NCBI RefSeq assembly: GCF_041740695.1
Contig: NZ_JBGSLK010000001.1
Location: 55,818 to 119,817 of the forward strand
Source of the DNA: Haliscomenobacter sp041740695
GTDB lineage: Bacteria > Bacteroidota > Bacteroidia > Chitinophagales > Saprospiraceae
Length of the DNA: 64,000 nucleotides
Direction of reading: 5' to 3'
Shown here: positions 24,531 to 34,028 of the stretch, in pieces
Layout of the letters: each line of letters opens with the position of its first letter
Position numbering within the stretch: position 1 is the stretch's first letter
Notes under the pieces: generated by a model
Database searches by the model: none
Told to the model about the DNA's origin: nothing
The model's input: only the letters and a program-made list of their open reading frames with translations
Made by a program: the position numbers and the translations under genes

Positions 24531-26150
24531 TTACCTTTGAGTCAGGGTCAGCGTGATTGGATTGAATTCAATGCGCCTTATCTGGGTATCACAGCCACAA
24601 TCGTTATCATTGCTAATATCACTACCTCCGGTATCTCCGATTACTTGTAGCGATCTTAGTAAACCACCTGTAAGACGCATGTTCACAATTTCTCCATCAT
24701 TACAACCAAAGATTTCGGGGCCTGCCATAGGCCCACGTTGGGAAGCACTGGAGCTTCGGGCGGAGTTAATGTTTGTGATGCGCTGATTTGCAGGTGCTGT
24801 CCAAATTCGTTGTGTAAAAGTTTGTTCCACTGTTGAGTTATCCCCAACTTCTTCTTCGACTTTATAATAAATAATCGCCTCCAGATGAGCATTATCCGCA
24901 CTAACCCTCAAGCTCACATTACACTGAATCCGTGGTCCACCAAAATTACCACCGCCTAGTTCTGCATCCCCCCTAACCAGACGAGTAGGGCAAAGGATGC
25001 CAATGGGATTGGGGGTAATGGTTCGAGTTTGTGCCCCTGATTGCCCGCTAGTTCTCGTCCACACACTTCCTCCATAACCACTTCCGGCGTCTGTCCGTAC
25101 AAAGCGGGTATCACTTTCGACCCGCAGGGTCATGGTGCCATTGCCAAGCAAAGTGCCTTTGGGCACATCCACCCAAGTACCCGTGATGGTATTTCCGGAA
25201 CGCCTGCCGACATAGAGATTTGAAAAACCGGGGCGGGTTCCATTGTTCCTGGCTTCGCTAAAGAAAAGGAAATTAGCGCCATCTTCACGAACGTAAGTTG
25301 CAGCGCCATCATTACAATCCCAAACGCCCGTGAGGGCGCCACTACCCGGCTGCATAGGCCTACTGGCAGGAAGGCTAGTTGGCAACGTTGCTCTAACCAA
25401 CTGGTTGCAACCAATCGTACCACCGGTTCGATTTAAAGTGCCATTGGGGGCAATGTTGTACACACAAGTCCCCCTATTGAGGAGAGTCCCTTTGGGCACA
25501 TCCCAGAGATTGCCCGTCAGGGTATTGCCACTAATGGTGCCTCTAAAAATATGAGCAAAACTGCCATCAGGGTGTTCGCCAAACCAGTACACCTGATTGC
25601 CAATTTGCCGAATATAGGCTTGTCCACAAGATCCGTTGTCGGCACGGTAAAAACCAGTGAGATTGATTGCAGCGTTGTTGGTTCCTCCACTTTTAGCTAC
25701 CCAAAATCGTGCACCACCAATTGGATCCAGACTCCGCAGTACACTCGTACGTTGGTTCCAAAAAAAGTCCGCACCAGCTTGAGCCTCGCTAGCAATGTCT
25801 AGATCGCAACTCCAGGTACCTCGAACCGTTAAATTTTCATTTGCCCTGAATATTGTGCCATTGTCATTGTAGGTAGTGCATCGCACCCGAAGACTGTGGC
25901 CGTATTCTAAAATTTCCATTTTCCCGTAGCGCCCCTGGTTGGTGCGGTAAAAAACCAGGGTTCCTGTTGGGATGCGATTCGCGCTAGAGTTGCTTCCATC
26001 AATTGCAGTGGTAGTCAAACATGCATCGCTGGACTGAATGACAGTTCTCGTAACCGCATTATAAGTCGTGTTTAATTCATTGCAGGCCTGCACTTTTATG
26101 GTATACATCCCTGTAACCATCATTAAAATAAAAATGAGTTTCGTTTTCAT
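24531..26150 (-). CDS. Secreted protein with beta-rich N-terminus and 'VIGDTGG' C-terminal domain
   Basis: The protein has 539 residues and signal peptide 'LIFILMMVTGMYTIKVQA'. No enzyme motif was recognised. Residues ~160-350 include two similar segments ending in '(N/T)(L/W)xDVPKGTLL(N/G)(R/N)GT', preceded by 'TGxxx(A/C)(D/N)(N/D)G' turns. This resembles repeated beta-barrel or propeller blades that report on a bound ligand. The C-terminal ~155 residues ('LCPTRLVRGDAELGGGNFGG' to 'EFNPITLTLTQR') are closely similar to the end of the 20099 product. It is the first gene of the 26150-22471 pair, and its upstream region is the second copy of the duplicated 200-bp segment. Confidence 0.65.
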   Translation of the reverse strand: MKTKLIFILMMVTGMYTIKVQACNELNTTYNAVTRTVIQSSDACLTTTAIDGSNSSANRIPTGTLVFYRTNQGRYGKMEILEYGHSLRVRCTTYNDNGTIFRANENLTVRGTWSCDLDIASEAQAGADFFWNQRTSVLRSLDPIGGARFWVAKSGGTNNAAINLTGFYRADNGSCGQAYIRQIGNQVYWFGEHPDGSFAHIFRGTISGNTLTGNLWDVPKGTLLNRGTCVYNIAPNGTLNRTGGTIGCNQLVRATLPTSLPASRPMQPGSGALTGVWDCNDGAATYVREDGANFLFFSEARNNGTRPGFSNLYVGRRSGNTITGTWVDVPKGTLLGNGTMTLRVESDTRFVRTDAGSGYGGSVWTRTSGQSGAQTRTITPNPIGILCPTRLVRGDAELGGGNFGGPRIQCNVSLRVSADNAHLEAIIYYKVEEEVGDNSTVEQTFTQRIWTAPANQRITNINSARSSSASQRGPMAGPEIFGCNDGEIVNMRLTGGLLRSLQVIGDTGGSDISNDNDCGCDTQIRRIEFNPITLTLTQR

Positions 26151-26176
26151 TGTGTAAAAGTTAAAATATGAAAAAA

Positions 26177-26377
26177 ATGAAGGATTTACACTCCAAAATC
26201 CCTGCGGACTTTGGGCAATACAGGATCATTTACACACATGTTGGATGGGATGTGATCAGAATGGTGGCTAACCAAGAAAGGTACAACGGCATGAGGCATT
26301 TCAACTGAGGTTTAGTTCGTAAGACGATTCAAAAATCTATAAAATTCACCTACCATGAAATCGCATGATGATGTGAC
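26177..26377. repeat. Duplicated intergenic segment, copy 2
   Basis: Matches 22251-22450 along its length with scattered substitutions. It lies between the response-regulator stop codon and the 24531-26150 gene, so it is probably the promoter region of the latter. It ends in the same CATGATGATGTGAC. Confidence 0.9.
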
Positions 26378-26387
26378 CCGCCCTACC

Positions 26388-27017
26388 CTATTGCTTCAAA
26401 AAAGCCTTAGCTATCGCCTCCGCCACGGAATGCACGTGCAGCTTCTCGTAAATGCGTTTGATGTAGGTGCGCACCGTATCGATGCTGATTTCCAGTTCGG
26501 CAGCCACCATTTTGTAGCTGTTGCCTCTAGCCAGACTTTGGAGCACCTCCTGTTCGCGGGCGGTGAGTTTGTCCAGCTCCAGATTGACTGCGGGCGTTTT
26601 GGGAAAGAGTTGCAGCACCTTGCGGGCGATGGCCGGGGTCATCGGGGCGCCACCATTGTAGACCTCTTCGATGGCTTCCAAAATCCGAGCGGGTGGTGTT
26701 TTTTTTAATAGATATCCATTGGCACCAGCACAAATGGCTTTAAAAATTTTATCATCGTCATCAAATACAGTGAGCATCAGCACTTCGGTGGTGGGAGATA
26801 TTTTTTGGACGAGGTGTGCCCCTTCAATACCCGAACGGCCGGGCAGATCAATGTCCATGAGGATGACGTCGGGTTGTGCTTGAGTCAGGTCTGTTTCGAT
26901 GTGCAAACAATCGGCATAGGTCGCAATCAAATGATAATTGTCTACTCCTTTGATCAGAACTTCAAGGGCTTCGCGAAGCGCGTTATTGTCCTCATATATG
27001 GTCACTTTTATAGGCAT
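26388..27017 (-). CDS. NarL/FixJ-type response regulator
   Basis: The protein has 209 residues. The receiver domain carries the phospho-acceptor Asp 55 ('VILMDIDLPGRSGIEG'), with the conserved Thr/Lys region at 'LMLTVFDDDDKIFKAICAGA' and 'GYLLKKTPPARIL'. A C-terminal LuxR-type HTH follows ('LTAREQEVLQSLARGNSYKM', 'ISIDTVRTYIKRIYEKLHVH'). It is the last gene of a four-gene operon with three kinase-like proteins and lies directly upstream of secreted effector genes on the same strand, its most likely targets. The kinases are of the HisKA_3 type that normally pairs with this regulator family. Confidence 0.93.
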   Translation of the reverse strand: MPIKVTIYEDNNALREALEVLIKGVDNYHLIATYADCLHIETDLTQAQPDVILMDIDLPGRSGIEGAHLVQKISPTTEVLMLTVFDDDDKIFKAICAGANGYLLKKTPPARILEAIEEVYNGGAPMTPAIARKVLQLFPKTPAVNLELDKLTAREQEVLQSLARGNSYKMVAAELEISIDTVRTYIKRIYEKLHVHSVAEAIAKAFLKQ

Positions 27018-27068
27018 AGTTTTTAGGTTCTAAGTTCATTGTTTTTATTTACAATGTATATCCCATGA

Positions 27069-28934
27069 TTATGTGATGGGAAAGGAAAGGTATATCTGTG
27101 TCCCCTGCCCAGGCGTGCTCTCTAATGTCCAATTTCCATGCAGTCGATGTGTCCGTTCTTGCATATTTTGCAGTCCATTGCCGCGCCGGATGAGTTCAGG
27201 GTTGAACCCTTGGCCATTGTCTTGGATCTTCATTTGGATGTCCTTTCCCACCTTGGTGATGGATACCCATACTTCAGTAGCTTGGGCATATTTTGCCGCA
27301 TTGTTGATCGCCTCTTTGAAAAACAGGTAAAAATCTTTGCGCTGTTCAATAACCAGTCGTAAGGTAGGAAGTACGTCATCCGTATGAAAATGCAGCAGAA
27401 TCTCTTTTGCCTCAAGGGTTTCCACCGCAAATTCCCGCATCTTTAGCAAGACTGCATCCATTTCATCGTTCAGCGGATTTATGCTCCAAACGATGTCACT
27501 CATCGTGTCCATCACTTGGCGAGTGCGTTCAGTAATCACCCCGATGGACTGATGATTGTCCCCTGTTGCCGTTTTCCTTTGTAATGCTTCACTCAAAATG
27601 GCGATGCTGCTGAGGGTAGAGCCAATTTCATCGTGTAAATCACTGGAAATGTTTTCGCGGATGCGTTCGTAGGTTCTTCTACTTTTTTCAATTTGGCTCA
27701 TTCTAATTCCAAAGGCCGCTGAAAAGAATAGCACCTCCACAATAGCTCCAATTTGGAACAGTAATAGTGGAACCCCAAACATAGTTCTCCGCATGTCATA
27801 CGGCACAAGTATTGTAAACCCCGAGGTCATAGTCAGAAAGATCGTACCAATTACTACCAGTCGATAAGGTAATCCCGGTTTTTTGAGCAATACTGTAATC
27901 GCATAGATTTGGAATATTGCTCCAACAAGTTGACTGTTCGCAAAAAATGGCTTACTGTAGTTCCTTTCAAAGAAAAATACATCAAGCAGGATACCAATTG
28001 TAATTTCAATGATGCTTATCCACATGTAGAAGGTAAACAAGCGAAAATGAGTGGGGTATCTATCTCCAAATTGAAAAAAATCAAGCACGAATTTGATGTA
28101 AGTTGCAGTAACAAACCCAATCCAGGGCATCTCCGTAGCAATCAATACCCATTGAAAATGTCCAAACAAAATGGGTTCATTTGAAAGGGCTTCAAGATGC
28201 CGAAGAAAAAACAAAGTTAAAGCGGTTAGATACAATGCGTACCACAAATAACTAGTGTTCCACCCAAATAAGCTTTGAAACGCAAAAAAACAAGCAATGA
28301 AAAAAATCAAACTGCAAGTAATGGATAAAAATATTCTTTCCTTGTCCAATTGTCGATCGAGTTCTACATGATACTCAAAAAAAGGATTTTCATCAAATAA
28401 TCGAAGGTTCTTTGTTTTAAAATAATGTACTCGCTCATAAAGAAAAAGGTAACAAATTAAGGTATCACCTGGAGCGATGTCCAGTCGTATACTGTTAAGA
28501 TAGGAGGCGGAACAAGATTTCTGACGATCTCGGCCTAGGCCCCCTTCACAGGAGTCGATAGAACCTTGAAAAAGTTGATACAATCGAAAATACTCAATCC
28601 CGGGTTGGTCTAAAACGAGCCATTTAGACCTCGGTTCCTCACTGGGATTGTAAAAAGCAAAGCGCATCCAACAACTTATTGAGGTATAATCAGTACTACG
28701 TAAATCCTTTAAGGGCACAAAGCGCCTACTCCGCTGCGCCTCATCAAGCGTTGTTCTAACCGGTAAAAAAGCACCCTGTATGAATGGCGTCAAGGTGTCA
28801 CAACGATCATCTCCTATATCGACGTAAGGTATTCCAAGGTGCAATTGCCCGGAAAAATTGTTTTTTTGCCCAAATGCTGATTGAACAGGCAAAAAATAAA
28901 ACATGCACAAAAAACAGAGCAATTGAGTTTTCAT
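27069..28934 (-). CDS. 7TM-DISM sensor histidine kinase
   Basis: Start ATG 28934 (621 residues) was chosen because it begins a signal peptide ('LLCFLCMFYFLPVQSAFGQ'). Residues ~25-180 form an extracellular 7TMR-DISMED2-type beta domain. About seven transmembrane helices follow (~190-410). The HisKA_3 dimerisation helix has phospho-acceptor His ~434 ('DLHDEIGSTLSS'). The HATPase_c domain has 'FKEAINNAAKYAQA' (N box), 'IQDNGQGFNP' and 'RGNGLQNMQERTHRL'. All catalytic boxes are intact, so it should phosphorylate the response regulator 50 bp downstream. DISM domains are thought to bind carbohydrate-like ligands. Confidence 0.92.
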   Translation of the reverse strand: MKTQLLCFLCMFYFLPVQSAFGQKNNFSGQLHLGIPYVDIGDDRCDTLTPFIQGAFLPVRTTLDEAQRSRRFVPLKDLRSTDYTSISCWMRFAFYNPSEEPRSKWLVLDQPGIEYFRLYQLFQGSIDSCEGGLGRDRQKSCSASYLNSIRLDIAPGDTLICYLFLYERVHYFKTKNLRLFDENPFFEYHVELDRQLDKERIFLSITCSLIFFIACFFAFQSLFGWNTSYLWYALYLTALTLFFLRHLEALSNEPILFGHFQWVLIATEMPWIGFVTATYIKFVLDFFQFGDRYPTHFRLFTFYMWISIIEITIGILLDVFFFERNYSKPFFANSQLVGAIFQIYAITVLLKKPGLPYRLVVIGTIFLTMTSGFTILVPYDMRRTMFGVPLLLFQIGAIVEVLFFSAAFGIRMSQIEKSRRTYERIRENISSDLHDEIGSTLSSIAILSEALQRKTATGDNHQSIGVITERTRQVMDTMSDIVWSINPLNDEMDAVLLKMREFAVETLEAKEILLHFHTDDVLPTLRLVIEQRKDFYLFFKEAINNAAKYAQATEVWVSITKVGKDIQMKIQDNGQGFNPELIRRGNGLQNMQERTHRLHGNWTLESTPGQGTQIYLSFPIT

Positions 28935-28957
28935 TTTTACCAGGGTAAACACATGAA

Positions 28958-30715
28958 TCAAACAATGGGAAAGGACAACAATACCGTAGTCCCTTCTCCC
29001 ACACCCGACCGAACAAAACACTGCCCACCCAAATGTTGTGCCCGTACCTGCATGTTTTTCAGGCCATTTCCTTTTTTAACTTTCAGAGGGTCGAAGCCGA
29101 TGCCATCGTCGGTGATGGTCAGGCTGAGTTGAGTTTCTTTTTGGGTCAGTTCTACCCATACATTTTTCGCCTGAGCATATTTGGCGGCATTGTTGATGCT
29201 TTCTTTGAAGAAGAGGTAGAAGTCTTTGCGTTGCTCCGCAGCCAAGCGGGTAGTGTAAAGTGATTCATTTATTTCAAAATGCACCAAAACATCTTGGGCT
29301 TCTAAAATATCAATGGCAAATTCCTTCATGCGTTGCCCCATGGATTCAGCGGTCATTTGCGCGGTATGCATAGACCAGACAATGTCACCAATGTTGTCTA
29401 CAGCTTCTCTCGCTTTTTTGCCAATCGCATCCAATTGGGTCATTTCACCTTGATTGCGTTGTCTGGCCGCTTCGGTCAAAATACTGATGCTGCTCAAGGT
29501 ACTGCCAATGTCGTCGTGTAGTTCACGCGCAATGCGCCTGCGAAGCTGATCCTGGTTACGGCGCTGCTGCTCTCGCCACCAAAATGCCCATGCAATAAGG
29601 CCAGACAGAACAAAAATCAGCAGCACATAAACCCAAAGCTGCTGATACAAGGGCTTGGCAACCCGGAGCTTGAAACAAATGGTATCAAGGCCAATTGTTG
29701 GATTTTTTGGGTTGGTCGTTACTTTAAAAGTGTAATTTCCCGCCGGGAGGGTGGGATAGATTGCCTTATTCTCCGGTGAGCCAGCGTGCCAGCTTACATC
29801 ATACCCTTCCAGCTGGTAGTACATTCTTACCCCGGCAATTTGATTGGAAAAATGAAAGGCTACTTTTTGCTGTTCTTTAACTATCAAGTGCTTTAAGCTC
29901 ACCCTTGTAGAATCAAAACCAGTTGTTCGCTCAGCTACTTTGAACAAATCGACGCGCAAGATTAATATTGTCGGAGGAATGGCCACCTTGTGGTAATCGA
30001 GTCTTTTTTCCCAATTGATTTGCCAACCTCGAGGATCGTCTCGCTTGGAGTTGGTTCCCAACCATGCATAATCTGGACTGTGTACACACTTCCCTTCAAT
30101 ATTCCTCATTTTTACCCGAATCAGTCCATTTTTCTCAAGTTTACAGTGCAATACTTCTTGGGCATAACATTCATGGGGCATCCATTTTAAATGCCGAATG
30201 ATTTGTAATGAATCTGGAGTTATCCAGACCCCTTTATCAAAAATATATTTTGTTACTGTAGCAATGGTATCACCATCCTGAAACCAGGACTTCATTTCCC
30301 AGTTGCTGTGTTTCTGGTCAAAGATGGGCTGGAGAATGTTTTCATACCGTGAATTAAGTCCATCACGATGCAATCGCTTTGAGGAAACGAAACTGCCGTC
30401 CGAAAAAGTTGGGCTCAAAACATTCATTTCATTGTCCGTAGGATTGTCAAAGCGGATGGCTGATTCAAAACGTTGCCAGGTGTGTAAGTTGATTTTCACC
30501 AATCTGCCTTCAATTCGATGATAATCAACAACTTTACCTTCAAAAAACTCTTTCCAATCTTTGGTAATGCTCACAAACCAGACCTGATTGTTACATTGTG
30601 CCCAGTTGGCTCCTGTTCCCTGCTCGTTTTTCCAGTACCCATTGAGGTCAATGGTTTGTGCAGTAAGACAGCTTACCAGTAAGACAGCGATAGAAAGAAC
30701 CATAACACGGAGCAT
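28958..30715 (-). CDS. Y_Y_Y-domain sensor histidine kinase
   Basis: The protein has 585 residues and a signal peptide ('VLSIAVLLVSCLTAQ'). The periplasmic part has no recognisable propeller blades but ends with a Y_Y_Y-type beta-sandwich ('MYYQLEGYDVSW', 'LPAGNYTFKVTTNPKN'). One transmembrane helix ('LWVYVLLIFVLSGLIAWAFW') leads to HisKA_3 with His 400 ('RELHDDIGSTLSS') and an intact HATPase_c ('FKESINNAAKYAQA', 'ITDDGIGFDP', 'KGNGLKNMQ'). The architecture looks like a NarX-type kinase whose ligand-binding propeller has been replaced. It lies 4 bp after the 30720 gene's stop and 23 bp before the 7TM-DISM gene. Confidence 0.88.
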   Translation of the reverse strand: MLRVMVLSIAVLLVSCLTAQTIDLNGYWKNEQGTGANWAQCNNQVWFVSITKDWKEFFEGKVVDYHRIEGRLVKINLHTWQRFESAIRFDNPTDNEMNVLSPTFSDGSFVSSKRLHRDGLNSRYENILQPIFDQKHSNWEMKSWFQDGDTIATVTKYIFDKGVWITPDSLQIIRHLKWMPHECYAQEVLHCKLEKNGLIRVKMRNIEGKCVHSPDYAWLGTNSKRDDPRGWQINWEKRLDYHKVAIPPTILILRVDLFKVAERTTGFDSTRVSLKHLIVKEQQKVAFHFSNQIAGVRMYYQLEGYDVSWHAGSPENKAIYPTLPAGNYTFKVTTNPKNPTIGLDTICFKLRVAKPLYQQLWVYVLLIFVLSGLIAWAFWWREQQRRNQDQLRRRIARELHDDIGSTLSSISILTEAARQRNQGEMTQLDAIGKKAREAVDNIGDIVWSMHTAQMTAESMGQRMKEFAIDILEAQDVLVHFEINESLYTTRLAAEQRKDFYLFFKESINNAAKYAQAKNVWVELTQKETQLSLTITDDGIGFDPLKVKKGNGLKNMQVRAQHLGGQCFVRSGVGEGTTVLLSFPIV

Positions 30716-30719
30716 AACC

Positions 30720-33257
30720 TCAAGATTTTAGTTCAACCAAGGGATTATTCAAATCCATAATCAGGCTGTGCTGATCTGGTGCCAATCCAGTAGTGTTTTC
30801 CTGAGTATACATGAGGATGAATTCCATCTTGATTTGGCGATTTTCCTGGGCAATATGTATAGTTAAGTGGGTAAAGGTGGATTGCTTCAACAAATTGACC
30901 AGGTTTGTTTTGAATTGTTGGTATAGATACTCTCGTTTCTCCAAGGCAATCCTCAGCTGAGGGTTTCCTTTCACCAGTATGATGTTGGGGATAATGTGCA
31001 ATGGCGCTAAATGCCTATGTGCATATTCGTCGATGCGCTGTACAACTTGTGCTAGTGTGTCATTACCTGGATTAAGCAGCCAAATCAGGTCGCTTAATTT
31101 TTCAGCAGCGGAATTCGTATGGGTTTCAATTCGTTCTAATAGTCCGAATTTGTGCGTTGAAGTGTGATGAAGCGTGCTCAATTCATGGATGCTGTCTAAA
31201 GCTGATCCAACCTGCTCATGCAAGTCATCTGCGATGAGTTGACGAATTTGATACTTTCGCTGTTGCCGTTTTTCCCATCTGCGAACACCCCAATAAAACA
31301 AACCTGAAATAAATACAGCACACAGTAACCAAAACCAAATTTGGGTATAAAATGCCGGGCGAATTGAAATGGGCAAGATGGCAGGCACAGGATTCCATTC
31401 ACCTTCTCGATTGGCCGCCATGACTTTGAACTGGTAATTGCCAAGGGGTAATCCAGTATAATTGGCCTCTCGATCTGAATTGGCCCGCACCCAAGCGGTG
31501 TCTACTCCCATCAATTGATAACGAAACTGTAGATTTCTGCCCTGTGCAAAATCAATTGATGTAAAGGTTATCGATATGGCTCGCTGCTTGGTTTTTATGC
31601 TGGATTGGTCTTGCTTATGTGCATCAAAGCTGTGTTCCTTTGTGCGATTCCCCAGGCGGACACTGCTGATCAGCGGTTGATTCGCAGGAATGACCGGGAG
31701 TTTCAATGGATCAAAAAGCAAAAAAGTATGGTCGTGAAAACGCTGCGACCACTTTTTGCCTACCCGGTTTGGTTCTAAGCCTTCAATCACTTTTACCGGC
31801 AAGCCGTCTGACCAATCATACCTTGCAAATGTTTCTTTTTTAGGATTAAATCGATAGAGTGCATTACTAGGAAAACATTGTATCCAGACTTGCCCTAAAT
31901 CATCTAGATGGATACGTACGTATTTTTCATCTGGTCTTTGTTGGGCATTGTAATAGGTATAAGCAGTTTGATTTTCCCAATCTAGTTTTAGCAGCGCCTC
32001 ATCCGACATGAGCCAAATTGACTTCCGCAGCGCATCGTTGCGAAGGCAATAGAATTTTGAAAAATCTATGTCTATTGTTGAAAAAGATGATAGGGCTTTC
32101 TGCCCTACCATTCTGGGCTGCGGATTAAAATATTCTATGAATGTATTATCATGTATGAACCATAGTGTCCCATCGTAATCTGGCAATAACATGATTATTC
32201 GCTTAGGCCGTTTCTGCCAATACGGAACCCAAAATGTATCTATTTTCATGCTTACTGGTTCAATTCGAATGAGTCCAGTTTTGGGAGAATTCTGATCTAA
32301 TAAATACCAAAAAAATCCCCTTCTAAAATCTGAATCAATAAAATGAAGCAAATCCCCATGTAAGGGTATCCACTGAACAATTCTGTTTTTCTTTACATCG
32401 TAAACAACAATTGAATCAGTTACACCTCCAACCCACAAACGACCCAACTTATCGTAAGCTAAGCCGTAGCTACCGCGTTGGGTCAGTTGAAGCAAGCCTC
32501 CCGTTTGTTTCAAAGGCGAAATCTGGTGCTTCAGTAAATCATATTGTAACAAACCCATATCAGAAGTAGTCACCCAGCACTTCGTAGAGTCTCCAGCAAG
32601 GCCCTGCACAAAATTTAGCTCACCACCACCACTCCGTTTCCCCGGGTTTAAATCATACTGCCGAAACTCCTGGTTTCGCCAATCGTATTTACAAAACCCC
32701 GTTTCACCAATCAGCCAAAGGATGCCTTCCTTTGAAAAAAATGCACTGCGAAACGCTGCACCATACAGGCTTTGTCGATCATGGGAACGATACTGGAAGT
32801 TACGGACAAATTGCTTGCGTTTGAGGTCAAAACAATGCAACGCTTTACTCGTCAGTATCCACAATACAGAGTCTCCGGTCACTTGTGGGTGAAAAAATAA
32901 GGCCCGGCAAATACCCGTTCCTGGTGGTAAGCGAAAGGTTTGCAGCGATTTGGTTTTTGGTGCTTGCCAGCGCAATAAAGAATCCCCATACCAATGGTTC
33001 CCTTTTTTGTCGGTGAATTGGGTACCAAGCTGATTATCGGCCAATTGAATGCTTTTGAGCGGAAACACCTGAAATTCGTTGCCATCAAAACGAACCTGAT
33101 TGGTGGCGGTGGAGAGCCATAAAAAACCAGCCTTATCTTGTTGAATATGCTGAATGCTGCCTCTCGGCGCATTCGCCCACTGATCGAAGCGATCAAATTT
33201 GATGTCCAGCGGTTGAGCGCCTAAACTGGTATAGAGCAAAATGAAATAGCATAACAT
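30720..33257 (-). CDS. Two-component propeller protein with degenerate kinase domain
   Basis: Start ATG 33257 gives 845 residues with signal peptide 'LCYFILLYTSLGAQ'; a longer frame to 33338 lacks this feature. Residues ~20-560 are propeller blades of the two-component-regulator type ('IQHIQQDKAGFLWLST', 'GKLWVGGVTDSIVVYD'-like units). A Y_Y_Y domain follows ('LQFRYQLMGVDTAW', 'LPLGNYQFKVMAANREGEW'), then one transmembrane helix and a HisKA_3-like helix with His ~680 ('DDLHEQVGSALDS'). The rest lacks the N box and both glycine boxes of HATPase_c and ends early. It should not bind ATP, so it is probably a sensory partner that could work through one of the two intact kinases downstream. Confidence 0.85.
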   Translation of the reverse strand: MLCYFILLYTSLGAQPLDIKFDRFDQWANAPRGSIQHIQQDKAGFLWLSTATNQVRFDGNEFQVFPLKSIQLADNQLGTQFTDKKGNHWYGDSLLRWQAPKTKSLQTFRLPPGTGICRALFFHPQVTGDSVLWILTSKALHCFDLKRKQFVRNFQYRSHDRQSLYGAAFRSAFFSKEGILWLIGETGFCKYDWRNQEFRQYDLNPGKRSGGGELNFVQGLAGDSTKCWVTTSDMGLLQYDLLKHQISPLKQTGGLLQLTQRGSYGLAYDKLGRLWVGGVTDSIVVYDVKKNRIVQWIPLHGDLLHFIDSDFRRGFFWYLLDQNSPKTGLIRIEPVSMKIDTFWVPYWQKRPKRIIMLLPDYDGTLWFIHDNTFIEYFNPQPRMVGQKALSSFSTIDIDFSKFYCLRNDALRKSIWLMSDEALLKLDWENQTAYTYYNAQQRPDEKYVRIHLDDLGQVWIQCFPSNALYRFNPKKETFARYDWSDGLPVKVIEGLEPNRVGKKWSQRFHDHTFLLFDPLKLPVIPANQPLISSVRLGNRTKEHSFDAHKQDQSSIKTKQRAISITFTSIDFAQGRNLQFRYQLMGVDTAWVRANSDREANYTGLPLGNYQFKVMAANREGEWNPVPAILPISIRPAFYTQIWFWLLCAVFISGLFYWGVRRWEKRQQRKYQIRQLIADDLHEQVGSALDSIHELSTLHHTSTHKFGLLERIETHTNSAAEKLSDLIWLLNPGNDTLAQVVQRIDEYAHRHLAPLHIIPNIILVKGNPQLRIALEKREYLYQQFKTNLVNLLKQSTFTHLTIHIAQENRQIKMEFILMYTQENTTGLAPDQHSLIMDLNNPLVELKS

Positions 33258-33477
33258 CGACTTCTTTACCCAGCTCCGCAGAGCATTGTAAATAACGACG
33301 AGGATTTCCAGGCTACAGATAGGAAGGTGGGGTTTCATTAAGCCATTGGTTAGTCTACGTACTAAAAACGTGTCAATTTAACTAAAATAAAATCCTTGCC
33401 CAAAAAATTCAGTTTTTTTTTCACAATACGCAGTCCTGCAACAGGTGAGTATTCAGGATCAAACCACCGATGGTTCG

Positions 33478-33981
33478 TTAATCATTTTTGAGGCCAAATG
33501 AGATGGGCAATCGCAGGGCGGTATGTACCAATTTTCCCTTTACGGTTCCTGGTGTCCATCCCACCATATTCCGTACGACCCTGAGTGCTTCTTCATCCAG
33601 TAATCGATACACCTCCATCGTTTTCTGGTCTTTTTTGGTCAGCACCACATCCAATTTTACTTCCAAAGCTGGTTTTGCAATCATGGCATACTTGACTTGC
33701 CCACTAGGGTCAATGACAAATTGTACGACTACCTGGCCGTCCGCACCAATTTTCCTGGCGGCAGCTGGATATTCTATATTTGTTGCCAGGTATGCCAACA
33801 AGCCAGCCTGCCCGCCCGAAAAGCCCGGTAGGCCTTCGGTTTTCCAATAAATGGTATCGGTGCCGATGATCTCCAGGGTTGGCGAAAGGGAATCACCTTT
33901 CACTGAGCTTTGTGCATCGAGTGCCTTTGGCACCACAACCAGTAAAACGCCCGCGAATAGTTGAAACAGCGGTTGAAGCAT
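33478..33981 (-). CDS. TonB C-terminal-domain protein
   Basis: The protein has 167 residues with a signal-like N-terminus ('FQLFAGVLLVVVPKALDA'). The remainder matches the TonB_C fold: 'IEYPAAARKIGADGQVVVQF', 'VIDPSGQVKYAMIAKP', 'EALRVVRNMVGWTPGTVKGK'. There is no proline-rich periplasmic linker, so it is unlikely to span the periplasm like a true energy transducer. Such short forms in Bacteroidota are usually exported proteins of unknown role. It stands between the kinase operon and the lectin-like gene. Confidence 0.8.
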   Translation of the reverse strand: MLQPLFQLFAGVLLVVVPKALDAQSSVKGDSLSPTLEIIGTDTIYWKTEGLPGFSGGQAGLLAYLATNIEYPAAARKIGADGQVVVQFVIDPSGQVKYAMIAKPALEVKLDVVLTKKDQKTMEVYRLLDEEALRVVRNMVGWTPGTVKGKLVHTALRLPISFGLKND

Positions 33982-34028
33982 TTTTTTTAATCAATTCATC
34001 GATACCAGTTTTTATTCAATTGATGAAT

